In this document: piece after piece, positions 45,795 to 55,821 of the stretch
How positions within the stretch are numbered: the first letter of the stretch is position 1
How the letters are laid out: every line of letters starts with the position of its first letter
Assembly: GCF_913773735.1 (NCBI RefSeq)
Contig: NZ_CAJYEB010000014.1
Coordinates: forward strand, 161,954-225,953
Direction of reading: 5' to 3'
Origin: an uncultured Massilia sp.
GTDB taxonomy: Bacteria > Pseudomonadota > Gammaproteobacteria > Burkholderiales > Burkholderiaceae_D
Length of the DNA stretch: 64,000 bases
Notes under the pieces: generated by a model
The model's database searches: none
Told to the model about the DNA's origin: nothing
Seen by the model: only the letters and a program-made list of their open reading frames with translations
Position numbers and translations under genes: made by a program

Positions 45795-45824
45795 GGCGGC
45801 CGCGGCCGCTCACATCCCCAGCAG

Positions 45825-46949
45825 ATGAAATCCCTGAATATCCCGTACCAACCGAGGCTCGACCAGCTGCGCTGGCTGGCGGCCACGCTCGTGTTCCTGT
45901 TCCATTTCTACCTCCAGTACCACGGCAACGGCGGTCCCGCGCTGGAAAGCCGCTGGGCGGCCCTGGTCACGCAGGGGCACACCGGGGTCGGCCTGTTCTT
46001 CACGCTGTCCGGCTTCCTGTTCATGCAGATCGCGCTGGTCCAGAAGACCATCGTCTACCGCGACTTCGTGCGCAACCGCGTCCTGCGCATCGTGCCGCTG
46101 TTCCTGGTCATCTTCCTGGTGGCCACGTCGATCGGCCGCGACACCTTCCAGCCGCAGGACCTGCTGTACGTGTTCGCCACCAACCTGGGCCATGCGCCGA
46201 CCTCGGGCACGGCGGTCACGGGCGCGGCCTGGACCATCTCGCTGGAATTCCTGTTCTACCTGGTGTTCCCCTTCCTCGCGCGCTTCGCGATCGAGGGCGG
46301 CAAGCGCTACCTGCTCAAGCTGCTGGTGCTGATGGTCTTCTTCAAGCTGGCCGCCTATGGCGTCAACGACAACAGCACGCTGATGTACTTCAGCACCTTC
46401 GTCGGCCGCTTCGACCAGTTCCTCGTCGGGATGCTGGCGGCGATGCTGTACCGCCAGCGCCAGGCCTGGCTGCAGCGCCACGCCCCCTGGCTGCTGGCCT
46501 GCGCGGCGGCGCTGGTCGTCTACGACACCGCGACGATGCAGCGCCTCGCGCCGTTCGGCGCGACGCCCAAGTCGGCGTTCTGGATCCTCTGGTCGATGGT
46601 CGAAAGCGCCGGCTGGGCCGCCTTCATCGTGGCCTGGGCGGCATTCCGTCCGGCGCTGCCCGGCATCGTCGAACGCATGCTGTGCCAGGGCGGCAAGATC
46701 AGCTTTTCCTTCTACCTGCTGCACATGGGCCTGCTGGACGTGCTGTTCCGCCATGCCGGTGCCTGGCGTCCGACCGGGCAGGCGGTCCTCGACGGGGCGC
46801 TCCTGCTCGCCATCGGCTACGGTGCGACGTGGGCGCTGGCCACCCTCTGTTACCAGGCCATCGAAGAACCGTTCCTGCGCATGCGCCGCAACTACGGCGG
46901 GAGCCCGTCGCCGGCGCCAGCCGCCGCGCCGGTGCGCGCCAAGGATTGA
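45825..46949 (+). CDS. acyltransferase 3 family membrane protein
   Basis: PRLDQLRWLAATLVFLFHFY; GLFFTLSGFLFMQ. Confidence 0.9.
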   Translation: MKSLNIPYQPRLDQLRWLAATLVFLFHFYLQYHGNGGPALESRWAALVTQGHTGVGLFFTLSGFLFMQIALVQKTIVYRDFVRNRVLRIVPLFLVIFLVATSIGRDTFQPQDLLYVFATNLGHAPTSGTAVTGAAWTISLEFLFYLVFPFLARFAIEGGKRYLLKLLVLMVFFKLAAYGVNDNSTLMYFSTFVGRFDQFLVGMLAAMLYRQRQAWLQRHAPWLLACAAALVVYDTATMQRLAPFGATPKSAFWILWSMVESAGWAAFIVAWAAFRPALPGIVERMLCQGGKISFSFYLLHMGLLDVLFRHAGAWRPTGQAVLDGALLLAIGYGATWALATLCYQAIEEPFLRMRRNYGGSPSPAPAAAPVRAKD

Positions 46950-47217
46950 GGGAAACCATCCAGAGTGGGCATGGCGATCCGTCTGTAAAGTCGGTTAAGA
47001 CATGTTCTTGATTCGCGGAAATTATTGCTGTCGATAATCGGATCGGATCGGATCGTGAGCATCTGGCATTGACATCGCGGATCGCTGGCGTACGCTTTCC
47101 CTAAGAAAACAAATCTTTTCAGAATTTAATAACAAGACGTCGAGGAAATTTACATTGCGATTGACATGATCCCAAGTTGAATGGTTAAGTCATTGATAAT
47201 GAAAGGTTTTATCTATG

Positions 47218-47233
47218 TGGCACGGTAGTTGCT
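47218..47233 (+). promoter_or_regulatory. sigma54 (-24/-12) promoter of the PEP-CTERM gene
   Basis: TGGCAC-GGTAG-TTGCT, exact match to TGGCACGN4TTGCW, 40 bp upstream of ATG. Confidence 0.85.
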
Positions 47234-47273
47234 AGCTATGCGTGGCAATTAACCCAACTGGAGAGAAAAATTC

Positions 47274-47990
47274 ATGTCCAAGTTTTCCATCCTCTGCGCC
47301 ACGGTCCTGATGGCGTTCGCAGGCAGCGCCTCGGCAGCACTGACGCCGGTGACCCCGTCGTGGTACACCAGCACGACGCTCTACGATGGCAACAAGCAGC
47401 AACAGACGTTCACCACGAATAGCGACAACGCCGCGACCTACGGCATCGCCAACCAGACCGGCGCCGTGCTCGTCGACTTCAGCTTCTCGTTCACCGGCAC
47501 GCCGAAGAACAATGCCTACCTCGGCCTGTGGTTCGGCAACTGGAACGGTCCGAACTTCGGCATGAAGGCCAACTGCGGCGGCGACGTCAGCGGCTGCAAG
47601 GACGACCTGTTCCTGCGCCTGAGCCTGGGCAATGAAGTGTACGTGGGCGACAGCGCCCTGGCCGCCAACACGACCTACCACGTGACGGCCCTGCTGTACA
47701 AGAAGGACGGCTCGATCGGTACCGGCTCGTCCTACGACAGCTTCAAGATGTGGGTCAACCCGACCGCCGAGGAACTGGCGACGCTGACCGGCGCCGATGC
47801 CCAGGCGTCCGGCAACATCTCGCTGACCAATTTCAGCGACATCGGCTTCCGTACCGCGAACATCGGCAACGGCGTCGGCTTCAATGTCCAGAACGTCACG
47901 GTCAGCGCCGTGCCGGAACCGGCCTCGCTGGCCCTGTTCGGCCTGGCCGCCGCCGGCCTGGGCGTTGCCCGCCGCCGCAAGAAGGCCTGA
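47274..47990 (+). CDS. PEP-CTERM sorting domain protein
   Basis: Signal peptide; C-terminal VPEPASLALFGLAAAGLGVARRRKKA. Confidence 0.95.
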   Translation: MSKFSILCATVLMAFAGSASAALTPVTPSWYTSTTLYDGNKQQQTFTTNSDNAATYGIANQTGAVLVDFSFSFTGTPKNNAYLGLWFGNWNGPNFGMKANCGGDVSGCKDDLFLRLSLGNEVYVGDSALAANTTYHVTALLYKKDGSIGTGSSYDSFKMWVNPTAEELATLTGADAQASGNISLTNFSDIGFRTANIGNGVGFNVQNVTVSAVPEPASLALFGLAAAGLGVARRRKKA

Positions 47991-48005
47991 GCTTTACCGC
48001 ACACG

Positions 48006-48032
48006 AAAGCCGGCCGTCAAGCCGGCTTTTTT
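48006..48032 (+). terminator. intrinsic terminator
   Basis: aaagccggccgtcaagccggctttttt. Confidence 0.88.
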
Positions 48033-48113
48033 CATTGGCCGATTCGCCACGCCGGGATTCCAGAAAGCAAACCGCCCATCCCGTCTCCCGGCCGCACGCG
48101 GTAAAATGCCGGG

Positions 48114-51100
48114 ATGACTTCCCCGACTTTCACCCACCTGCGCGTTCATTCCGAATACTCGATCGTCGACGGCCTGTGCCGCATCGACGACCTGGTCAAG
48201 GCCGCCGTCAAGGACGACCAGCCGGCCCTGGCCGTCACCGACCTGGCCAATGCGTTCGCCCTCGTCCGCTTCTACAAGGCGGCGCGCGGCAAGGGGGTCA
48301 AGCCGATCGTCGGGGTCGATGCCTGGATCACCAACGAGGACAACCGCGACAAGCCGTTCCGCCTCCTGATCCTGGCCAAGAACCGCACCGGCTACCTGCA
48401 GCTGTGCGACCTGCTGGCCAAGGCCTGGCTGACCAACCAGTACAAGGGCCGGGCCGAGATCCGCGTCGAGTGGCTGGAAGCGCTGGCCACGTCCGTCTCG
48501 ACGCTGGAGCCGGAGGTGTCGCAGGCGAATGCCCTGATCGTGCTGTCCGGCGCCCAGTTCGGCGACATCGGCCAGGCGATCGACAACGGCGACCTGGCCA
48601 GGGCCGAAGCCGCGGCGCGGCGCTGGGCGTCCATCTTCCCGGGCCACTTCTACGTCGAGATCCAGCGCGCCGGCCAGCCGAACCAGGAGCAGCAGGTGCG
48701 CCATTCGGTGGCGCTGGCCGGCCGCCTGGGCCTGCCGGTGGTGGCGACCCATCCGGTGCAGTTCATCAAGAAGGAAGAATTCATCGCCCACGAGGCGCGC
48801 GTCTGCATCGCCGAAGGCGAGATGCTGGCCAACGCCAAGCGCGTGCGCCGCTTCAACGAAGGCATGTGCTTCAAGTCGCAGGCCGAGATGGCCGAGCTGT
48901 TCAAGGACCTGCCGGGCGCGCTGGCCAACTCGGTGCAGATCGCCACGCGCTGCAACGTCACGCTCACGCTGGGCAAGCCGCAGCTGCCGAACTTCCCCAC
49001 GCCGGGCATGACCATCGACGAATTCCTCGTCGCCGAAACGAAGAAGGGCCTGGAAGAGCGCCTGGTGCAACTCTACCCGGACCCGGAGCAGCGCGAGAAG
49101 GAGCGTCCGCGCTACGAGGCGCGCCTGGAGTTCGAGAACAACACCATCATCAAGATGAAGTTCCCGGGCTACTTCCTGATCGTGGCGGAGTTCATCCAGT
49201 GGGGCAAGAACAACGGCGTGCCGATCGGCCCGGGCCGCGGCTCCGGTGCGGGTTCGCTGGTCGCCTACGCGCTGAAGATCACCGACCTCGATCCGCTGAA
49301 GTACAACCTGCTGTTCGAGCGCTTCCTGAATCCCGAACGCGTCTCGATGCCCGACTTCGACATCGACTTCTGCCAGGAAAAGCGCGAACTGGTCATCCAG
49401 CACGTGAAGGACCTGTACGGCCGCGACGCCGTGTCGCAGATCGCCACCTTCGGCACGATGGCCGCCAAGGGCGCGATCCGCGACGTCGGCCGCGTGCTCG
49501 ACTTCGGCTACACCTTCTGCGACGGCGTCTCCAAGCTGATTCCGTTCAAGCCGGGCAAGCCGGTGTCGATCGCCGAGGCGATCGAGGAAGAGCCGCTGCT
49601 CAAGGAGCGCCTGAACAACGAGGAGGAGGTCAAGCAGCTGCTCGACCTGGCGCAGCAGGTCGAGGGCATCACCCGCAACATCGGCATGCACGCGGGCGGC
49701 GTGCTGATCGCGCCGGGCAAGCTGACCGACTTCTGCCCGCTGTACACGCAGGGCGGCGACGCCGGCGTGGTGTCGCAGTACGACAAGGACGACGTCGAAG
49801 CCGTCGGCCTGGTGAAGTTCGACTTCCTGGGCCTGACCACGCTGACCATCCTCGACCGCGCCGTCAACTACATCCGCGCGCTCGATCCGGCCATGGCCGA
49901 CTTCGACCTGGCCAAGCTGCCGCTGAACGACCGCCCCACCTACAAGCTGCTGACCGAGGCGAAGACCGTCGCCGTGTTCCAGCTGGAGTCGCGCGGCATG
50001 CAGGGCATGCTGAAGGACGCGCGTCCCGACCGTTTCGAGGACATCATCGCGCTGGTGGCGCTGTACCGCCCGGGCCCGATGGACCTGATCCCGGACTTCT
50101 GCAAGCGCAAGCACGGCGAGAAGTTCGACTATCCCGACCCGCGCACCGAGTCGATCCTGTCCGAGACCTACGGCATCATGGTCTACCAGGAGCAGGTGAT
50201 GCAGATGGCGCAGATCGTCGGCGGCTACTCGCTGGGCGGCGCCGACATGCTGCGCCGCGCGATGGGCAAGAAGAAGGCCGAGGAAATGGCCGAGCACCGC
50301 GAGATCTTCCGCGCCGGCGCCGCCAAGGACGGCCTGTCGACCGAGAAGGCCGACGAGATCTTCGACCTGATGGAAAAGTTCGCGGGCTACGGCTTCAACA
50401 AGTCGCACGCGGCCGCCTATGCGCTGCTGTCCTACCACACGGCCTACCTGAAGCATCACCACACCGCCGCGTTCATGGCCGCCAACATGTCGCTGGCCAT
50501 GGAAGACACGGAAAAGATCAAGATCCTGGTCGAGGATGCGATCGACGTCTGCAAGCTGACGATCCTGCCGCCGGACGTGAACGAATCGCAGTTCCGCTTC
50601 ACGCCGGAGGGGCCGCCGCCGTCCGTCACCGGCAAGCAGGTGTCGAACATCCGCTACGGCCTGGGCGGCGTGAAGGGCGCGGGGCAGGGCGCGATCGAGG
50701 CGATCATCGCCGCGCGCGAATCGGGCGGCAGGTTCAAGGACCTGTTCGACTTCTGCAAGCGCGTCGACCGCAAGCAGATCAACCGCCGCACCGTCGAATC
50801 GCTGATCCGCGCCGGCGCCATGGACTGCTTCGGCGTCGACCGCGCGGTGCTGCTGGCGTCCGTGTCGTTCGCCATCGAGGTGGCCGACCAGGCCGCGGCG
50901 TCGGCCAACCAGGTCAGCCTGTTCGGCGGCGACGACAGCGACCTGGTGGCGCCGCCGGAATACGTGAAGGCCACGCCCTGGACCGACCGCCAGAAGCTGT
51001 CCGAGGAAAAGACCGCGCTGGGCTACTACCTGTCGGGCCATATGTTCGACTCGTACGCGAAGGAAGTGCGGCGCTTCGCCAAGACCAAGCTGTCGGACCT

Positions 51101-51608
51101 GGAGCCGTCGCGCGACCCGCGCATGCTGTGCGGCGTGATCACCGGCGTGCGCACCCAGCTCACCCAGCGCGGCAAGATCCTGATCGTCCAGCTGGACGAC
51201 AAGTCGGGCGTGGTGGAAGTGACGATCTACAGCGAGCTGATGGAGCAGAACAAGAACATCTTCCGCGAGGACGAGTTCCTGCTGGTGGTCGGCAAGGTGT
51301 CCGAGGACCGCTTCAATGGCGGCCTGCGCATCACGGCGGAAAAGGCGTTCGACATCGCCCAGGCGCGCATCCAGTACGGCCACAAGCTGGAGATGGACGT
51401 GGCCTGCTCGGTCTCGCCCGCGAAGCTGGCCGAGATCCTGCAACCCTACCGCGTGCAGGACGGCCTGCCGGTCAGCCTGCGCGTGACGCCGCAGGGCATC
51501 CCGTGCACGTTGCAACTGGGCGACGACTGGCGGGTGGCGCCGTCCGACGAATTGAAATACGCGCTCGAGCTGCAGCTGGGGGCGAAAGAGGTGGCGGTCG
51601 AGTATTGA
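48114..51608 (+). CDS. dnaE: DNA polymerase III subunit alpha
   Basis: PHP domain FTHLRVHSEYSIVDG; GPGRGSGAGSLVAYALKITDLDPLKYNLLFERFLNPERVSMPDFDIDF. Confidence 0.98.
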   Translation: MTSPTFTHLRVHSEYSIVDGLCRIDDLVKAAVKDDQPALAVTDLANAFALVRFYKAARGKGVKPIVGVDAWITNEDNRDKPFRLLILAKNRTGYLQLCDLLAKAWLTNQYKGRAEIRVEWLEALATSVSTLEPEVSQANALIVLSGAQFGDIGQAIDNGDLARAEAAARRWASIFPGHFYVEIQRAGQPNQEQQVRHSVALAGRLGLPVVATHPVQFIKKEEFIAHEARVCIAEGEMLANAKRVRRFNEGMCFKSQAEMAELFKDLPGALANSVQIATRCNVTLTLGKPQLPNFPTPGMTIDEFLVAETKKGLEERLVQLYPDPEQREKERPRYEARLEFENNTIIKMKFPGYFLIVAEFIQWGKNNGVPIGPGRGSGAGSLVAYALKITDLDPLKYNLLFERFLNPERVSMPDFDIDFCQEKRELVIQHVKDLYGRDAVSQIATFGTMAAKGAIRDVGRVLDFGYTFCDGVSKLIPFKPGKPVSIAEAIEEEPLLKERLNNEEEVKQLLDLAQQVEGITRNIGMHAGGVLIAPGKLTDFCPLYTQGGDAGVVSQYDKDDVEAVGLVKFDFLGLTTLTILDRAVNYIRALDPAMADFDLAKLPLNDRPTYKLLTEAKTVAVFQLESRGMQGMLKDARPDRFEDIIALVALYRPGPMDLIPDFCKRKHGEKFDYPDPRTESILSETYGIMVYQEQVMQMAQIVGGYSLGGADMLRRAMGKKKAEEMAEHREIFRAGAAKDGLSTEKADEIFDLMEKFAGYGFNKSHAAAYALLSYHTAYLKHHHTAAFMAANMSLAMEDTEKIKILVEDAIDVCKLTILPPDVNESQFRFTPEGPPPSVTGKQVSNIRYGLGGVKGAGQGAIEAIIAARESGGRFKDLFDFCKRVDRKQINRRTVESLIRAGAMDCFGVDRAVLLASVSFAIEVADQAAASANQVSLFGGDDSDLVAPPEYVKATPWTDRQKLSEEKTALGYYLSGHMFDSYAKEVRRFAKTKLSDLEPSRDPRMLCGVITGVRTQLTQRGKILIVQLDDKSGVVEVTIYSELMEQNKNIFREDEFLLVVGKVSEDRFNGGLRITAEKAFDIAQARIQYGHKLEMDVACSVSPAKLAEILQPYRVQDGLPVSLRVTPQGIPCTLQLGDDWRVAPSDELKYALELQLGAKEVAVEY

Positions 51609-52171
51609 GCGCTGCCCGACGGGTAGCATCGCTGCCGTCGCCGGCCGTGCGGTTCGTCCCGTCTGGAGCATGCACGAGTGATACCGACGGGGTGTTCAAC
51701 GACAGGAACCCGGTCGAGCGCTGGCTGCAGCGCCAGCGTCTCGTCACGGCGCTCGCCATGGCGCCGGACAAAGGCCGGAATGATGTGCGCTACGTCCTCG
51801 ATTTCGGACGCTTGTGACGTCGCCGCGCAAAAGCCGCGGCAATCATGGTCCTGTCACCCCGGTGGTCGGTATCTACCAGGACGATGGTGTCAAGTCCCTG
51901 CAGTGGGGACCACGGGGGACATTGTCGGCCGTCGTGCTGTCGGCGTCGGCCTCGGAGCTACGCGGTTTCGACGTTGACAGCGTGGTCGGGCATGCACGGC
52001 GAATGCGCCGCCAGCCAAGCCTGTTGGATATGGAAGCTTAGCACGCTTTGTCATGGCAAAAATGCACATTTTGTCACCATGGGAAGTCATTCACATAATT
52101 TTTGATTCCTCGATGTAATTACAACGGGCACGTACTACAATTCAATGTTTCCGTTGATTGATTAGTTACAT

Positions 52172-54862
52172 ATGATTACTTCGTGCAAGTTTGTGAAGGC
52201 GGTTGCGGTCATGGCATTCGCAGCCGTGCTGACCGCATGTGGAGGAGGCGGTGGCGGTGGCACCCCTGCCAACGGCAGCGCCGGCACCGGTACCGGCACC
52301 GGCACCACTCCCTCTCCCGGGTCCGGGTTCTCGGTTTCCATCGATCGCAGCGCCCTGTCGTTCAAAGGCGATGAAGGTTCGGCCATTCCAGCCCAGGTCG
52401 TGATCGGCAGCGGCAGCGGCGGCACGCCGCCCGCTACCATTTACGCGGGCGGCCTGGATCTTGGCGCCTCGCTGGACAGTATCGTGATGCAGGTTGTTGC
52501 CGATCAAGTGCGCTTTGCCATTCAGCCAAAGTCCCAGTTGACGGCCGGCGAATACAAGGGAAGCGTGCGCCTGTTCGCCTGCACGGACGAACGTTGCACC
52601 CAGCACATCAAGGGGTCTCCCGTTGAAATTCCTTACACCATTACCATTGCTCCAGGCTTGACGGCGACCCCGACGACCGTGGGATTGCGCGCCGTGGCCG
52701 GTGTACGCCCTACCGCGAATGTCGCCGTGCAATTGCCTGCTGGCGTGACCAGCTTCACGGCTGTCAGCAATGTGCCTTGGATAAAGGTTTCAAATATCAC
52801 AAACCAAGGCTTCACGATCACTGGGGACGTCAAGGCGCCGGGTATCTACCAAGGCATGATTACCCTCGATGCCGGCGGCCGATCGAAAGTCGTGCCCGTC
52901 ACTTACGAGGTCGGCACGGATGGGGCCAGCATTACCAGTATCACGCCTGACCGCAGGTCGGATGATTTCACGGCGACCGCAGGCACCGTGAGCGACAGCC
53001 ATGTGCTGAACGTGGCGCTGCCGGCATGGGCCAAGGAATTGTCGAGTACCGTGCAGTATGGCGGCAACGCCAACGGCTGGCTGTCGGTCGTGGCCGGCGC
53101 GCCGGGTACCCTGACCCTGACCGCATCCGCCACCAACCTGGCAAGCGGAAATTATCAGGCCACCTTGCTGTTATCCGCAGGACCGGACGTGGCCCCGGTA
53201 TCGGTGCCGATCACTTTCAACGTCATTGCGGCCAACTGGGCCATTGCCGGCCCGTCCACGATCACGGTTGACGGCAACAGCGCCATATCCCAACTTGGCG
53301 GCAGGTTAAGCATCGATATCCCGAACCTGCCGGTCCAGGATTGGAATGTTTCCAGCAACGCCAACTGGTTGAAGTTGTCGCGTGCAACCGGAGCGACCCG
53401 TACCCACCAAGTGGATGTGTCGGTCGATGCGGCACGCGTGGCTTCGATGGAAAATTTTGCGTCGCACACGGCTGAATTGACGATCAGTTTGGCGAGCGGC
53501 AAGGTGGCGCCGACCAAGTTCACCATTACGCTGAACAAGAAAGTGCCGGAATTGCACTTCATCAGTCCCTCGACGCGTCTCCCTGGCGAAGCTGGTAACT
53601 ATATCGTGCGCGGTCGCGGCCTGGACGGTATCGCCGACCTGACGCAAGCATTGCGGATCACCGGCGTCATGCCGACCCGGATTACCCGCGTCAACGATAC
53701 GCAGTTCGAACTGATGTTGCCCGCGCAGCAACAGGGACGGACGACGGTCGCGCTGGCCAACAGCCTGGGCATCGATTCCGGCACCGTCGCATTGAAGGTC
53801 GTGGAACAGCCTGCTCTTGGGTATGCTGCCGTCGTGGCGCAGGGCGCCAAGGGTGGCATCGTGTTCGATGCAGAGCGCCAGTCCGTTTATACGGCCAACA
53901 AGACGCTGGGTGCAGTGATGCGCTTCAAGAAGAATGGTGCCACGTGGGGCGCCGATAGCGTTTCCGTGCAACGGGCCGAAGGGGTCGTGCTGTCACCTGA
54001 TGGCAAGAGCCTGGTGGTGACTTCCGCCAGTGGCCAGGTACTGCTGCTGGACCCGGACACGCTGGCGCAGCAAGGCAGCTACAAAGCCGCGTATGTCGAT
54101 GGATACGAGCTCAATTCCTTGCCCGACCTCGTCATGCGGAACGACGGCAAGGCATTGTTCAACGGCGGATCGGGCGTCGATGGCGGCGCTGGAGGCATGT
54201 CCTATTTCGATGTTGTCACGCGCAAGTTCGGCAATATCGGCGGCAACTTCGGGTTCGGCTGGGCTGTCGCCTCGGGCGACGGCGCGCGTATTCATATCGT
54301 GCAATCGGCCAGCTATACGCCGGCGCCGCCGATGGTCACGCTCGATAGCAAGGATACCGTGGCGACGCCCAGCACTGCTGGCCTGACGTTCTGGTACGAA
54401 GCCGCACAAAGCCTGCGCGGCGAACGTTTTGCCGAAGGCACGTACACGGTGTGGGACCGTGACTTCAATATCGTGGGGAAGGTCAACTTGCCGGATACCA
54501 GTTATTTTGGCCGCACCCCCGTGTTCTCGCCGGACGGTTCGCGCCTGTATGTGCTGGCATATAACAGTAGCGGTTTGTACAGCGGTAGTACGGTCATGCC
54601 GCGCGTCTACGTTTTCGACACCAGTACGCGCATGATTACCACCACGAACTTGCCGCTGCTGGGTTATTTCGACCTGGCGGATTACCCGACTTGCAACGTC
54701 AGCGCCTATGAATGCAATACGCGTGCGCTGGGCACGATCAGCCCTGACGGCAAGACGTTGTTCTTCGTTGGCGATGCGAAGCTGGTCGTGGCGCCCGTGC
54801 CGGCCGTGCTCAATCGCAGCCCCATGCTGATGGGGCGCATTTCCCTCTCGGCCAAGCCCTGA
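52172..54862 (+). CDS. lipoprotein with BACON-like repeats and beta-propeller-like C-terminus
   Basis: Lipobox LTAC followed by G-rich linker; SNVPWIKVSN / SNANWLKLSR BACON-like; C-term LSPDGKSLVVTSASGQVLLLDP. Confidence 0.75.
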   Translation: MITSCKFVKAVAVMAFAAVLTACGGGGGGGTPANGSAGTGTGTGTTPSPGSGFSVSIDRSALSFKGDEGSAIPAQVVIGSGSGGTPPATIYAGGLDLGASLDSIVMQVVADQVRFAIQPKSQLTAGEYKGSVRLFACTDERCTQHIKGSPVEIPYTITIAPGLTATPTTVGLRAVAGVRPTANVAVQLPAGVTSFTAVSNVPWIKVSNITNQGFTITGDVKAPGIYQGMITLDAGGRSKVVPVTYEVGTDGASITSITPDRRSDDFTATAGTVSDSHVLNVALPAWAKELSSTVQYGGNANGWLSVVAGAPGTLTLTASATNLASGNYQATLLLSAGPDVAPVSVPITFNVIAANWAIAGPSTITVDGNSAISQLGGRLSIDIPNLPVQDWNVSSNANWLKLSRATGATRTHQVDVSVDAARVASMENFASHTAELTISLASGKVAPTKFTITLNKKVPELHFISPSTRLPGEAGNYIVRGRGLDGIADLTQALRITGVMPTRITRVNDTQFELMLPAQQQGRTTVALANSLGIDSGTVALKVVEQPALGYAAVVAQGAKGGIVFDAERQSVYTANKTLGAVMRFKKNGATWGADSVSVQRAEGVVLSPDGKSLVVTSASGQVLLLDPDTLAQQGSYKAAYVDGYELNSLPDLVMRNDGKALFNGGSGVDGGAGGMSYFDVVTRKFGNIGGNFGFGWAVASGDGARIHIVQSASYTPAPPMVTLDSKDTVATPSTAGLTFWYEAAQSLRGERFAEGTYTVWDRDFNIVGKVNLPDTSYFGRTPVFSPDGSRLYVLAYNSSGLYSGSTVMPRVYVFDTSTRMITTTNLPLLGYFDLADYPTCNVSAYECNTRALGTISPDGKTLFFVGDAKLVVAPVPAVLNRSPMLMGRISLSAKP

Positions 54863-54932
54863 GTGTGCGAGGCGTCCTCCATGCCCGGCACAGCCGGCAT
54901 GGAGGGTGCGCAGGCGTGTTGCACGCGGCGGG

Positions 54933-55766
54933 CTACGCCGCCTCGTGCGCGTGCTCGCGCAGGCCGACGGCGGCCTGCGTGACCCTGGCCGCGGCGCGTT
55001 CCAGCACCACCTTGCGGTTGCTCGATTCCTGGTCGCGCCGGGCCTCGCGGTGCCATAGATGAAAGACTTCGGTGGCGAAGGCGCCGTCCTTGCGCATCAC
55101 GCCGGCATGGAACAGGCGCACGACGAGGTCGGAATCCTCGTGGCCCCAACCCGTAAAGCTCTCGTCGAAGCCGTTTACGCGCTCCAGGTCGCTGCGCCAG
55201 ACGCCCAGGTTGCAGCTCTTGATGCGGCGCCAGCTGAATGATTTTTTCGTGCGTCCCAGGTCGGGCCAGCGCACTGCCAGTTGGATGATCTTGTTCATAT
55301 GACCACGCAGGCGCCAGCCCAGGCGTGCGGACAGCGGCGCGGCGGCCACGTCGATGCCCTCGTCGAGCACCCGGCGCGTCAGCGCTTCGTCGAGCAGGAT
55401 GCGGCTGCCCGATACCAGGCAGCCGGGCTGCGACAGGGCGCGGTGGCGCGCAATGAAATCGCGCTGGGGGATGCAGTCGCCGTCCAGGAACACGATGTAG
55501 TCGCCGTGCGCGGCCAGCGTGCCGCGGTTGCGCGCCATGGCGGCGCGAAACCCCTGGTCGGGCTGCCAGACGTGGCGCAACGGCACCGGGCTGGCCGCCG
55601 CCAGCCGTTCCACGCAGGCACGCGTGTTGGCAGTCGAGCCGTCATCAGCGATAATGATTTCGAAATTCTTGTCGTTCTGCATGAAACATGCCCGCACCAC
55701 CGCCTCCAGCGCGTCTGGCCGGTTATAGGTGGTGATCACGACCGAGATTGTCTGTGCGTGCCGCAT
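54933..55766 (-). CDS. glycosyltransferase family 2 protein
   Basis: ISVVITTYNRPDALEAVV; IFLDGDCIPQ-type motif VFLDGDCIPQRDFI; GWGHEDSDLVVRL. Confidence 0.93.
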   Translation of the reverse strand: MRHAQTISVVITTYNRPDALEAVVRACFMQNDKNFEIIIADDGSTANTRACVERLAAASPVPLRHVWQPDQGFRAAMARNRGTLAAHGDYIVFLDGDCIPQRDFIARHRALSQPGCLVSGSRILLDEALTRRVLDEGIDVAAAPLSARLGWRLRGHMNKIIQLAVRWPDLGRTKKSFSWRRIKSCNLGVWRSDLERVNGFDESFTGWGHEDSDLVVRLFHAGVMRKDGAFATEVFHLWHREARRDQESSNRKVVLERAAARVTQAAVGLREHAHEAA

Positions 55767-55821
55767 AAGGTCCGATGTACACTGCTGTATTCAGGGGCAA
55801 GAGTATCCCACAAGAACATCA

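Noticed and set aside
46950-47217. Upstream region of PEP-CTERM gene as a ncRNA
   Set aside because: Only short GATCG repeat and AT-rich stretches; no convincing structure or promoter-terminator pair.
47750-51817. 1355-aa plus-strand ORF over dnaE
   Set aside because: Shifted frame of dnaE; low-information RGP-rich sequence.
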